64,000 nt of DNA from Dipteris shenzhenensis. Lineage: Eukaryota; Polypodiophyta; Polypodiopsida; Gleicheniales. Position 1 is the stretch's first letter. Each line of letters starts with the position of its first letter. The notes under the pieces were generated by a model that had not been told where the DNA came from, did not search any database, and worked only from the letters and a program-made list of their open reading frames with translations. Position numbers and translations under genes: made by a program. The stretch is taken from assembly GCA_047967505.1 (NCBI GenBank), contig CM106539.1, one strand, 5' to 3'. Of this stretch, positions 24,557 to 38,559 are shown piece after piece.

Positions 24557-25597
24557 AGTTAGATTGTGGTAGAAATGAAGAAAGATGCTTGCATCATGTG
24601 TATAAATTGTTGTACACGCTAATAAGATTCACATGGTCACACCATGCAGACCTTAAAAACATCCAACCACATTACAGGTACACACAAAGCACATTAATAA
24701 TTTCCACAAATGGATACATGGATTTACCTCATTAAGTACACCACCTATAGAATACACAAGAGAAGTAGATAACATAAGAAAAGTGAAGTCATCTCATTGC
24801 TTACAAGATCCTTAAAAAAGATCAAGTAGAATCTCACAATCTGCAAATTGCAAACTTCTTTTAAAGAAACCTTCTTCAACCCTACAATCAAAGTTCTTTA
24901 GGTAAAATTGTTTCAAACAGCCGCAATTTTTAGTGGCGTACATACTCTGACTGAACACAGTATGGATTCCAAGCACACTACAAATTTTATTTCATGAAAT
25001 TTCGAATGTGAAGGTGGAGCATATGGGATCTTTCACTAAGGCATCTTCAGGGGCCCAATGTAATGTGGCCACCAATTCCCAACAAGAAGTCTCCATTCCC
25101 ATCCATGGCTTGAAGAAAGAGAGGGTGTGGGAATTACTCGTGAGCAGAATGTAGCACACTACAGGATTATGACACAGGGCAAACTGCCCATGCAATAAAA
25201 AGATCTTTTATCCTTAAGAAACTAGTTTACATGGTTTCCAACACAATTTAACAACTCACCAAGACATGGCATAGCAAAACCCAGCCAATGAAGAGGATCA
25301 GCGATGGAAAACAAAGTTGCAGAACTAACAAGAAATACCATAAACCTGATGTGTAAGTTAAGGCATAAAACCCACGCACCAACAAAACTCACATGATAAT
25401 AGCAATTATGGCTTCGCTGTTTCGAGGCAAATACACATCTAAGACTAACAAAATCCGAGCAAATGATTGAAACAAGACAGCACCATGTCTCTTAGTTTAT
25501 AAGCAGCTCTGCAGCAGCTGAAGCAAGCACCAGACTTGGCATCAACATCATGAGTGTGCTCCAAATTCTCATGATCCACGAGTATAACAAAAACCTT
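24557..25597. other. Downstream flank of RPL23
   Basis: This contains the RPL23 3' UTR next to the stop codon at 25598. The polyadenylation site cannot be placed with confidence. No other gene was recognised. Confidence 0.5.
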
Positions 25598-29281
<3,684 letters not shown>

Positions 29282-29538
29282 TGTTGAGAGTTCACGCTCA
29301 ACATCATGTGATCATGTGTGCATAGCACCATCACATGATCATATGTGCATAGCACTAACCTTATAGAGTGCTATAAAGGAAAGGAAAAGATCCCCTAACC
29401 CTAACCCTAAAAGGGTTTGTATATATTTTATTTTTTCAACTAAATCTAGTGTACAGTTAGTCATTTGTGGTGTGCTCTCTAGCTGTGCCCTCTCTCCTCA
29501 TCTCCACTCTTCTCCTTTCCCCTCTTCATATTTTGTCA
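29282..29538 (+). repeat. 5' LTR of the copia element
   Basis: Starts TGTTGAGAG and ends TTTTGTCA. A TATA box (TATAAAGG) lies at 29372-29379, and three consecutive CCCTAA telomere-like units begin at 29393. An internal repeated motif (gatcat.tgtgcatagcac) occurs twice in the first 80 bp and may be a promoter repeat. Confidence 0.97.
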
Positions 29539-29550
29539 TGGTATCAGAGC
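29539..29550 (+). promoter_or_regulatory. Primer binding site for initiator tRNA-Met
   Basis: TGGTATCAGAGC immediately follows the LTR and is the standard plant copia primer site, complementary to the 3' end of initiator tRNA-Met. Confidence 0.95.
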
Positions 29551-31887
29551 TCCCTTGTCTTCCGCTAAGACATTGAGATTCTTGAGAGTGTGAGAGAGAT
29601 TGTGAGATTGAGAGTTCTCTTGAGTGATTGTGAGATTCTTCCCTTCACTTCCGTTGAGAGAAATTTCCGTCCATTTGAGAGGAATTTCCGTTCATCTCTT
29701 TTGATAGTTTGTGAGAGATCTATTGAAAGAGAGAGAGATTTAGATTGAAAGAGATAGGGAGAATCCTTTGAGTGTTCATTCCTTTGAGAGTGAAAGAAAT
29801 CCATTGTGAGAATCCATTTTCTGTTTAGTTCTTTGTATTGATTAGAGAGAGAGAGACTATTCTCTGTTCTTGGTGAGAGGAGAGCTTTGAGTGCAATACC
29901 AGAGCAAAGAGGCTTCTACGACCTCTATCAACCCGTGATCCTGCCACTACTAACATCGACCCCTCCCAAAACTGCAACGACCACGCGACCTTCAAGCTTT
30001 TGCCAGCGAAGCTTCACGACAGTCGCTCTTGGAAAGCCATCCAACCAGCGCGTAGACTCAATGACTCCTAGTCGACTAATCTGAGGCGGATGCCACATAG
30101 CCAACGGGCTGCTCGTTAGTAGAGCCATAGCTCTCTGCACTGCTCCATCGACGTAACGCTCCTCAGCAAGCTTCAAGCTCCAAGCGCCCGACTAGCCTTG
30201 TGCTCCTGTCTCGACCCAACTCCGATAGCTCCAGCCAGCCTCAACGCTAAGGCTCCGAAGCAAGCAACTCAAGAGGGAGACTCTACAACACGGCCAGCGG
30301 CTATCTCCATCCACACCGACGAACGAATGCCTGCATCACTAGCCAATAGCCGCCCACAGCGGCTCCTTCTACAGCCAGCCGATGGACATCTCCAAGCTTC
30401 CACGCAGACTTCCACATAGAGTAGTCCTTCCACAGCTCAACGCTAGACCTCGCAATAGTGCCCATCTTCCCAGCGCCTTCGACGGCTCCTCGACGACATC
30501 AACAGAGACATCTGCAACGAATACTCAGCGAACTCTGTAGCTAGCCCATGCAGGGCAACGACCACCTCCGATGAAAAATGACGCTCCAACATCTACATTG
30601 ACGAAACCTGACAGATTCCATCGGATCTCCCAAGGCTCTACCCTTGCGACACGTGGTAGATAGGCTCGGACTCGAGTTAAAAGTCAGTGGACCCTGGGTT
30701 TGCTCATTGGTTAGATTTTTGTCACGTGGCAGACCTTATCTACCATGTCATCATCCTCGCTCAACGTGCCACATCATCACAACGGGCTGCCACATCACCC
30801 TGCCAACTTAGCTGCCATGTAAGCAGCCATGTCACCTGTGCCACATCATCAGTGACACATCATCACTGATTACCACATCATCAACCATGTCACCTGTGCC
30901 ACATCATCAGGGACATGTCATCAGTGCCACATCATCAGTGCCACGTCAACATTGCCATGTCACCTTGCTAACATCATCTGTACCACCTCAGCACTGACCC
31001 CCTACAGGCACAGTCCCTTGCCAGGCACACTGTGCACACACTGCATGTGCACACTCATGCCACCTCAGCACAGAGCTTCACAGGCATACCTCTTGCTAAG
31101 CACAGTGCCACATCATCACTGCATGTGACTCACAGTGACACATCATCATTGAGCACCTCTTGATCCAGGAAGAATTTGAGGGCGCTCCAAAAAGGAAGGT
31201 CGCTCGTTTTTTCATGCTCTACGTGCTCATCACATCACACGCACATTTCGGCACAAGTTACACTCACATTTGAGCCTCACCAACAAAACCACTTCCTTCA
31301 TGCACATTTGCCTCTACATCGACGCATCTGACCCAGCACTTAAAAAGAACAAAAGAAAAGGAATTATTTGATGTTCTTTCATCGATTGACGGTTGGTTTA
31401 GGTCTAGATTAGATTAGACTAGATCGCCATAGAGGGGATGCTTTGAATTCCCTAAGTTGCCAATCTAAGCCATGCCCGAAATTCCCGACAAGTACCTACT
31501 CGGAGTCAGTCCATACGCTCACATACAGTTTCACATCATTACATTACCTGAAACCTTACGTTCATCGGTTCAGTGAGCAGACTTCAGAGTTCAGAGGCAT
31601 TGCAGATTGATTCAGTGGGCAGATAGCACTTGATTTCACACACACATGCCACCATTGTAAAGCCTATTTGGCTATCTCATGGCATCGTGCACATCATTTT
31701 TCAGCCTTGTAAAGCCTCTTGGCTATTCCCGACATCATTGCCACAAGCCTTGTAATACAGATCAGATTTTATATATTGCAGTTCTATCTTCACCGACGGT
31801 TCATAGATTTCACTTGGCATATTCAGTGTATTTGCAGTTGATTCATACAGAGATCTTCACGACACTTTTGAGTACATTTCTTGCACC
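29551..31887 (+). other. Unusually long leader of the copia element
   Basis: About 2.3 kb separate the primer site from gag. The first 330 bp are rich in gaga/gtgaga motifs. A GC-richer stretch follows at about 29890-30670, then a degenerate repeat of cacatcatcagtgc-like units (about 30770-31170). Several open frames of 60-82 codons occur, but none is recognisable. Such a leader could be captured DNA or a packaging/regulatory region. Confidence 0.8.
30770..31000 (+). repeat. Degenerate minisatellite in the copia leader
   Basis: Units such as gtgccacatcatcagtg recur more than eight times with irregular 12-25 bp spacing; scattered copies continue to about 31150. Confidence 0.8.
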
Positions 31888-32950
31888 ATGTCGACTAGCA
31901 ACCTTAATCTGGAGGCATCTGCTAAGTTAGACAACTCCAATTACAGTACATGGAAACACCAAATGGAGACCATTCTTGTGCTTCAGGATAAATGGGAGTA
32001 TGTCGATGGGTCTACACCTAGACCATTTGACAATCTAGCCACCAGTAGCTCTACTCCATCTGTTGTCATAGCACCAGCAACAGAATCTACATCGGGATCC
32101 ACATCTACATAAACGGTTTCCACACCAGTAGCAAATCCTACCATTGCCTGAGCTCAAGCAGAATGGGATAAGAAAGACAAGTATGCCTATCACCTGATCA
32201 TGCAGAATGTGCAAGATGTCATGCTAGGACAGCTCAACAAAGTCAAGGCATCAAAAGAAGCATGGGATATGTTCGCAGCTCTCTACGAGTCCAAGAACAC
32301 ATCCAGGATTCTCACCCTGAGAAACCAGATCAACCAGAGTTTCTGCAACAGCAGTGAAATCGGTTATGCTTATGTACTCCGCATCAAAGACTACAACAAT
32401 CAACTTGGAGCAGCAAGAGAGACTATGAATCCCGCAGAAATGGTTCAAGTAATCCTGAATGGACTAGAAGGATATGAGAATCTAGTCCAGAGTATTGCCA
32501 TCCAACGGCAAATTCCAACACTGGAAGAACTTCAGTCAGTTCTACTTGGTGAAGAACTTAGGACTCAGGCCATTCAAGCACGTAAAGGTCATTCTAATGA
32601 TCAGGCATTCACAGCTTCAGACAGAAGCAGAGGCAAAGGCAGAAATAGAGGTAGATCATACCAGAAAAGTGGTCATCATCAGCATCAGCATCATCCTCAG
32701 CAAAATCAAAATCAGCAAAGAGGAAATCATTCCAATCGAGGAAGATTTCAAGGACGAGGGAATGCATCCACCAATGTGTCAAATATTCAGTGCAACTACT
32801 GTCACAAGTTTGGACACTATGAAAGAGATTGCCGCAAGAAGCAGTACGGCCAAGGCGGTCAATCCAGCAGTAATCGCGAGGGAATTCCCGAGGAAGAGGA
32901 AATCATCGTGGTGGACATTCTAGTCACAGTCATTTTGCAAATGAACATGG
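31888..32950 (+). pseudogene. Copia gag, disrupted
   Basis: Starts MSTSNLNLEASAKLDNSNYS, with the SNYSTWKHQMETIL motif typical of copia gag (UBN2-like). It continues through the RILTLRNQ and LNGLEGYENLV region to a CCHC zinc knuckle (CNYCHKFGHYERDC) at about 32790-32835. Stops at 32110-32112 (TAA) and 32149-32151 (TGA) interrupt the frame. A frameshift near 32880-32920 separates gag from the protease frame. Gag would form the virus-like particle and bind element RNA; this copy cannot do so. Confidence 0.92.
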
Positions 32951-35900
32951 AAATATGTTTCTTGCAAGCGAGGAATTGCATCAAACTGATACAATGCACC
33001 TAGACAGTGATTTCAATCCCAAAGAGGATTTCAGCTATCAAGTCGACCAAGTGGAATAGGATCCTTAATACATTGACAGCGGTGCATCATCTCATATGAC
33101 AAATCATCAGGAATGGTTCATAGAGATGAAACCGTTAGAAGGTCAAAAGAATGTCATCTACACAGCAGACAATACACCAAATCCAGTTCAAGGGACAGGT
33201 GTTATCCCTATGAACAATTTCACTATTACAAAAGGATTAGTCAAAGATGTGCTCTATGTTCTGAAGCTCAGCAAGAACCTTTTGTCAATAGGTCAAATGA
33301 CGGAACACAACTACAAAGTCATCTTCGACGGTGATGAATGCACTATCAGAGACAAATCTAAAAGATGTCAGCTAGTAGCAAAAGGTGTCAAGGAAGGATG
33401 CTTATATAGAATGCTAGCTACAGTACCAGATAAGCATGCCATGTCAACTCAAATGCAACAAATGCCACTATCTGCAAAATGGCACAAGAGATATGGTCAT
33501 GTCAATTTCAAGTACTTGTTAGATCTCAGGAATCAAAATATGGCAATTGGGATTCCGAAGCTACAGTTTCTTGGAAAAGTTTGTGAAGCATGCTGCTTTA
33601 GCAAACAAAAGCGAACCAACTTTGTCAGAAGTACCTCTCGTGCATGAGGTATTCTTGATTTGACACATACATATGTATGGGGTTATGCCCAAACCCACAG
33701 TATCAATGGTTCACTTTATTACTTGACCTTCATCGACGACTACAGCAGATATTGTTGGGTCTACTTTTTGAAAGAGAAATCTGAAGTGTTTTCCAGATTT
33801 CAAGAATTCAAAGCCATGGTAGAAACATTCATGAACTTTTGCAGAAATCACGGCATTTGAAGACAATTCACATGTGCAGATACTCCTCAGCAAAATGCAA
33901 GAGCTGAAAGGAAGAATGGGACTTTAGTAGACACTGCTAGAGCAATGCTTAGTGAAAAGCATCTTCCAAATCAGTATTGGGCAGAAGCAATAGCTACAAC
34001 AAACTACTTGCTTAATCGGCTTCCTACTGAACTGATACAAGGTATGACTCCTTATGAAGCATTCACTAGACACAAGCCACGCATTGGGCATCTCCGCATA
34101 TTTGGTTGCATAGCATATGCCCACATACATGATGATCATCGCAGAAAATTGGATGCGAAGTCACGCAAATGCATCATGGTTGGCTACAGTGAAGAAAGCA
34201 AAGCATACAAATTGTATGATCCCATCAACCGCAAAGTCATTATCTCTAGAGATGTAATCTTTGATGAGGAATCAGAATGGAAAACCTTACCTACACAGTA
34301 GATAGAAGCATCAACTTCACAGTCATCTACAGAACAAGTTGATAAAGAAGAGCAAGAATTGCCAGCAAGCAGACCTCCAGCCAGATTGACATATGCTCAG
34401 AAAGGCAAAGCAATTCAGGTGGAAACCACCAACTATGCTCTTATGACTACCATCATGGCTACAGAAGAGCCAGTGTACTTCGAAGACGCAGTAGACAAGC
34501 TAGAATGGCAAACTACTATGAATGAAGAAATGGATGCTTTGTATAAGAATAATACTTGGGAATTATGTGACCTTCCACCAGGAAAGAAGGCCATAGCCAA
34601 CAAATGGGTATACAAAGTGAAGTACAATCCAGATGGCAGTATTCAAAGATATAAAGCCAGATTAGTTGCAAAAGGATTTGCACAACAATATGGTCAGGAC
34701 TATGATGAGACTTATGCTCCAGTAGCAAAGATGGATTCCATAGGGTTCTTGATATCACTAGCGACACTCAGTAAATGGAATGTGTATTAGCTTGATGTCA
34801 AGAATGCATTTCTCAATGGTTATCTAGACGAGGAAGTCTACATGCAACAACCAGCAGGTTATGTTGAACCAAGAAAGGAGAAAAAGGTTTGCCATCTCAA
34901 GAAAAGTCTCTACGGCTTAAAGCAAGCACCCAGAAGTTGGTACAACAGAATTGACAAGTATTTTGCTGATCTTGGGTACATGAAGTCCAATGCAGATCAT
35001 ACTCTCTACTACAAAGTTTAAGGGGAAGACATTACTATTGCACTTTTGTACGTAGATGATCTGATTATGACAGGAAGTAAGGATAGCTTCATTAGAAAAT
35101 TGAAACAAGACTTATCTGCAGAGTTTGACATGAAAGATCTTGGACTTATGCACTATTGTCTTGGAATTGAGTTCTGGAGAGATTCAGATAGCACATTCAT
35201 GAGTCAGCTCAAGTATGTTGACAGTCTCCTGAAGAAGTTTCATATGGCAGATTGCAAGATTGCAGCCACTCCCATGGAACAGAGTTTGAAACTTACTAAA
35301 GATTCAAAAAAGCCTATAGTCAATGATAGATACTACAGGAAACTCATCGGATCTCTTATATATCTGACAATCACACGGCCACATATTTGTTATGTAGTAA
35401 GCTCACTAGCACAGTTTATGGCAAATCCAAAACAGTCTCACTGGAATGCAGCCAAAAGAGTCTTAAGATACATCAGAGGTACAAGATAGTTTGGGATAGA
35501 ATACAGAGGAAGTCATCCACGGTTGCATGGATACTATGACAGTGACTATGCTAGAGATCATGAGACCAGGAGATCGACAAAGGGATATGCATTCTTCCTT
35601 GGTCAAGGTGCTATATCATGGTTGTCAAACAAACAACCAACTGTTTCTTTGTCTTTGACTGAAGTAGAATATAGAGCACTCACTATAGGTGCATGTGAGG
35701 CTATATGGCTCAGAAGACTATTGTCAGAAACAGATTACTTTGATGAGTCAAAGCCAACAACAATATACTGTGATAATCAATCGGCTCAAGCATTGGCCAA
35801 AAATCCAGTATATCACTCCAGGACAAAGCACATTGATGTCAGAGAGCACTTCATTAGAGAAAGAGTGTTACTTGGTGACATCACTCTGCAGCATTGTGAT

Positions 35901-36017
35901 AGCAAAGAAAATGTTGCAGACATCTTTACCAAACCACTCGGTAAAGAGCTATTCGAGAAACACCGACTAGCTCTTGGTTTGACGCAGAGGAAGGACATTC
36001 CCATTAAAGGGGTGTGA
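32951..36017 (+). pseudogene. Copia pol (protease, integrase, RT, RNase H), disrupted
   Basis: One frame carries the whole polyprotein. The aspartic protease motif YIDSGASSHM begins at 33069. The integrase HHCC finger ends with CEACC near 33585, followed by LTFIDDYSRYCWVYFLKEKS. RT starts near 34540 (ANKWVYKVKYNPDGS), has LYGLKQAPRSWY near 34910 and YVDDL at 35046. RNase H begins near 35530 and ends with the terminal ADIFTKPLG. Stops occur at 33057, 33066, 33645, 33858, 34299, 34788, 35019 and 35487. The usual first catalytic Asp of integrase (HSDV) is Tyr (HTYVWG), and the segment carrying the second catalytic Asp, between KAMVETF and CRNHGI, is deleted. Integrase is thus doubly defective. 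Confidence 0.95.
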
Positions 36018-36105
36018 TGGAATGTAATGCTCAGTCCTTCTTCAATTCCCTAGAATCATCATCTTGAGGGAAGGCCTACTTCATGATGTTGATCTTGAGG
36101 GAAGG

Positions 36106-36362
36106 TGTTGAGAGTTCATGCTCAACATCATGTGATCATGTGTGCATAGCACCATCACGTGATCATATGTGCATAGCACTAACCTTATAGAGTGCTATAA
36201 AGGAAAGGGTTAGATCCCCTAACCCTAATCCTAAAAGGGTTTGTATATATTCTATTTTTTCAACTAAATCTAGTGTACAGTTAGTCATTTGTGGTGTGCT
36301 CTCTAGCTATGCCCTCTCTCCTCATCTCCACTCTTCTCCTCTCCCCTCTTCATATTTTGTCA
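36106..36362 (+). repeat. 3' LTR of the copia element
   Basis: Same length and ends as the 5' LTR with about nine substitutions. Preceded by a purine-rich tract (gatcttgagggaagg) that fits a polypurine tract. Followed by the target duplicate AGAGC. Confidence 0.97.
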
Positions 36363-36514
36363 AGAGCAACAAGATTAAGTTGTGGGAGGAGTTAGTCATT
36401 TGTGGTGTGCTCTCTAGCTGTGCCCTCTAGCTGTGCCCTCTCTCCTCATCTCCACTCTTCTCCTCTCCCCTCTTCATATTTTGTCAAGAGCAACAAGATT
36501 AAGTTGTGGGAGGA
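36280..36514. repeat. Tandem duplication of LTR end plus flank
   Basis: Copy 1 (36280-36390) spans the last 83 bp of the 3' LTR, the AGAGC target site and adjoining host DNA. Copy 2 (36391-36514) repeats it, with a 13-bp internal duplication (tgccctctagctg). Because the unit includes the target site and flank, it arose after insertion. Confidence 0.95.
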
Positions 36515-38026
36515 GATAAACAGACATCTAATAGACAAGACCTAATTAGGGAATCCCTCTTTCTTAAGGTCCATTTCAATGATTTTATCAATACAACAAT
36601 CTCTTGTGAGCAATGGCCTATTCTCCCATTCCTACTAAGACCACCTAGTTACAAAACCCCCAAACTACAAGAAGAGGCATTGCCCAAAGGTATGTCTAGC
36701 AAGCAACTAAAGTAGATGGGAGCCTGGAAGAATTGTTAGTTAACACCAACCTCCACTTAGATCCCATGGCAAAGTGACCCATCAAGCCTTACAAATGGTA
36801 AAAGAAACTTTTTTAGTTCGCAAAGAGTACTCACAACAGCTCTTCCCTTGCCAAGCAACAGTGCCATTGGCTTAGCAACAATAACTCTAGGCCAAGGTCT
36901 TAGTTGAAGGCCAACCATTAGACTCTAGCCAAGAGTTGTGATGCCCAGTCCTCCCACTATGGCTATTGGGGTTGGCTAGACATTGCACATGAGCTATAGC
37001 TTTGAAGTGACTACTTATAAGAGCTTGATGGTGGCAAGGTTTCACAGGGGCACCCAATTGCCAGCATAACTCCCCTTCTAGCAATGTAGAGCTATGAAAA
37101 GGTGCACGGGGAGGTGCTCTAAGCTCATCCTTAGGGACTTAGAGTTCTAGTGATGCTTTACTAAATGCCATTAAGTTATTTCTAGTTGAATGCTTTATGT
37201 GTTATACGCATGTTCTATACACACTCAGTTTTTAACTTATTTGGCATAGTCTTCCTTTTACCACTTTGGGTTTGGTTGCCTTTCACAACACCCTATGCCC
37301 TAGTGTTACAATTATCTCATAATGCATTTCACAGAGAACATGCGCATTTCCTAAGCAAGATTGGGTTCACCTTCCCCTTCCCCTAGTCCTAGCATGATGA
37401 AACCCTTCTCTATAATTGTCTCAACCAAGCATAATTCGTTGCCAAATTTTGTTGACTTTGCATCAATACCTTCTGAGTAAGAGTTGTGTACCTTTTTAAC
37501 AAAATCCTTAATGATCCCCTTTGTTTAAAACAACAACGAAAAGGTTACTGATACTCTTATAATGCATATTGTAATTTATTATTTGAAATTGTTTTTTATT
37601 AATTTATGTTATTCTTATTTAAGTTTTTATATATCAATGACAATATTTTAGTACATATTATACTCTAATCTTTTCATGTTTTTTAATTAAAACTTTTAAT
37701 CCTAAATTTTGTGTACATCAATAATATTATTTAAAAGTTTTCCAATAGAGGTATGGATTACTTTATTTTCTTACATATTGTTCATGCAAAAGCTTGTGGA
37801 TTGAGAGGAGAAAGGCCCCAAGGCACTGCATACATGCAAGAGGCTAGGGGGAATTGGCAAAAAGCCCGCCACAAAAAGATCTCTTGTTTCTTCTAGTTCG
37901 TTGACCATGAAGGTCTTTCTGTTGTCCCATGGTTGGTGGAGTAGATGCATGTGGATGGATGATGTCACCATTGTACCTTCAAAGTACTTGAGTTGATCCC
38001 ACATTGCTTGTGGAGTTGTCCTAGCT
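36515..38026. other. Intergenic, no gene recognised
   Basis: 37540-37770 is very AT-rich. No gene, element boundary or repeat is supported. Confidence 0.45.
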
Positions 38027-38274
38027 AGAGGATTTGGTTGGGGTCGCTCTGGATTGTGGCTTGGTGGGTGTAGAGAATGCAGAAGGATTTCACTTGGGGT
38101 ATGATAGCTTGGTTGACAGAGGGGGGTCTCCCCTGTCTATAGGATATATGGAAAGAGGATTTAGTTGGGGTCGCTCTAGATTGTGGCTTGGGTGTAGAGA
38201 ATGCAGAAGGATTTCACTTGGGGTATGGTAGCTTGGTTGACAGAGGGGGGTCTCCCCTATCATGCTTTCCCCAT
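38027..38274. repeat. 127-bp tandem duplication with partial third copy
   Basis: Units start agaggatttggttggggtcg and agaggatttagttggggtcg and include ctataggatatatggaaag. The final ctataggatatatggaaag recurs at about 38291-38310 as a partial third unit. Confidence 0.92.
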
Positions 38275-38559
38275 CGACGAGGTCTCCCCTATCTATAGGA
38301 TATATGGAAAGAGCATTTGCCGGATTGAGCTACATGAGGTGACTCCACTGGCTCGACATCATCCTTTCCCTTGCATAGGATAGTGTGTAAGAGACAATGG
38401 CCAGCAACCCTCCAACGACTCTTTCTAGAGCATATGGGTTGCGTTGATGATGCTCGTGGTGCTTATCTGGTTCATGGGAATGATGATCATAATGCTTCTG
38501 AAGTGTAAGAACTCCATTATGTTATCACTTTTTGGAGTTCTGATGACATGGCAAAAAAA

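Larger units (their letters stand above)
29282..36362 (+). mobile_element. Full-length, inactivated Ty1/copia retrotransposon
   Basis: Both ends are defined: 257-bp LTRs at 29282-29538 and 36106-36362, flanked by a perfect 5-bp target duplication AGAGC (29277-29281 and 36363-36367). A primer site for initiator tRNA-Met directly follows the 5' LTR. Domain order is gag, protease, integrase, RT, RNase H, the copia order. The 7.08-kb length is above the usual copia range because the leader before gag is about 2.35 kb. Gag-pol carries about ten stops, a frameshift and an integrase deletion, so it cannot encode its own proteins. The LTRs differ at about nine of 257 positions (about 3.5%), so insertion is not very recent. 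Confidence 0.97.

Noticed and set aside
30690-31170. CRISPR-like array in the copia leader
   Set aside because: Spacing and units are irregular and degenerate, and this is eukaryotic retrotransposon sequence; a minisatellite explains it.
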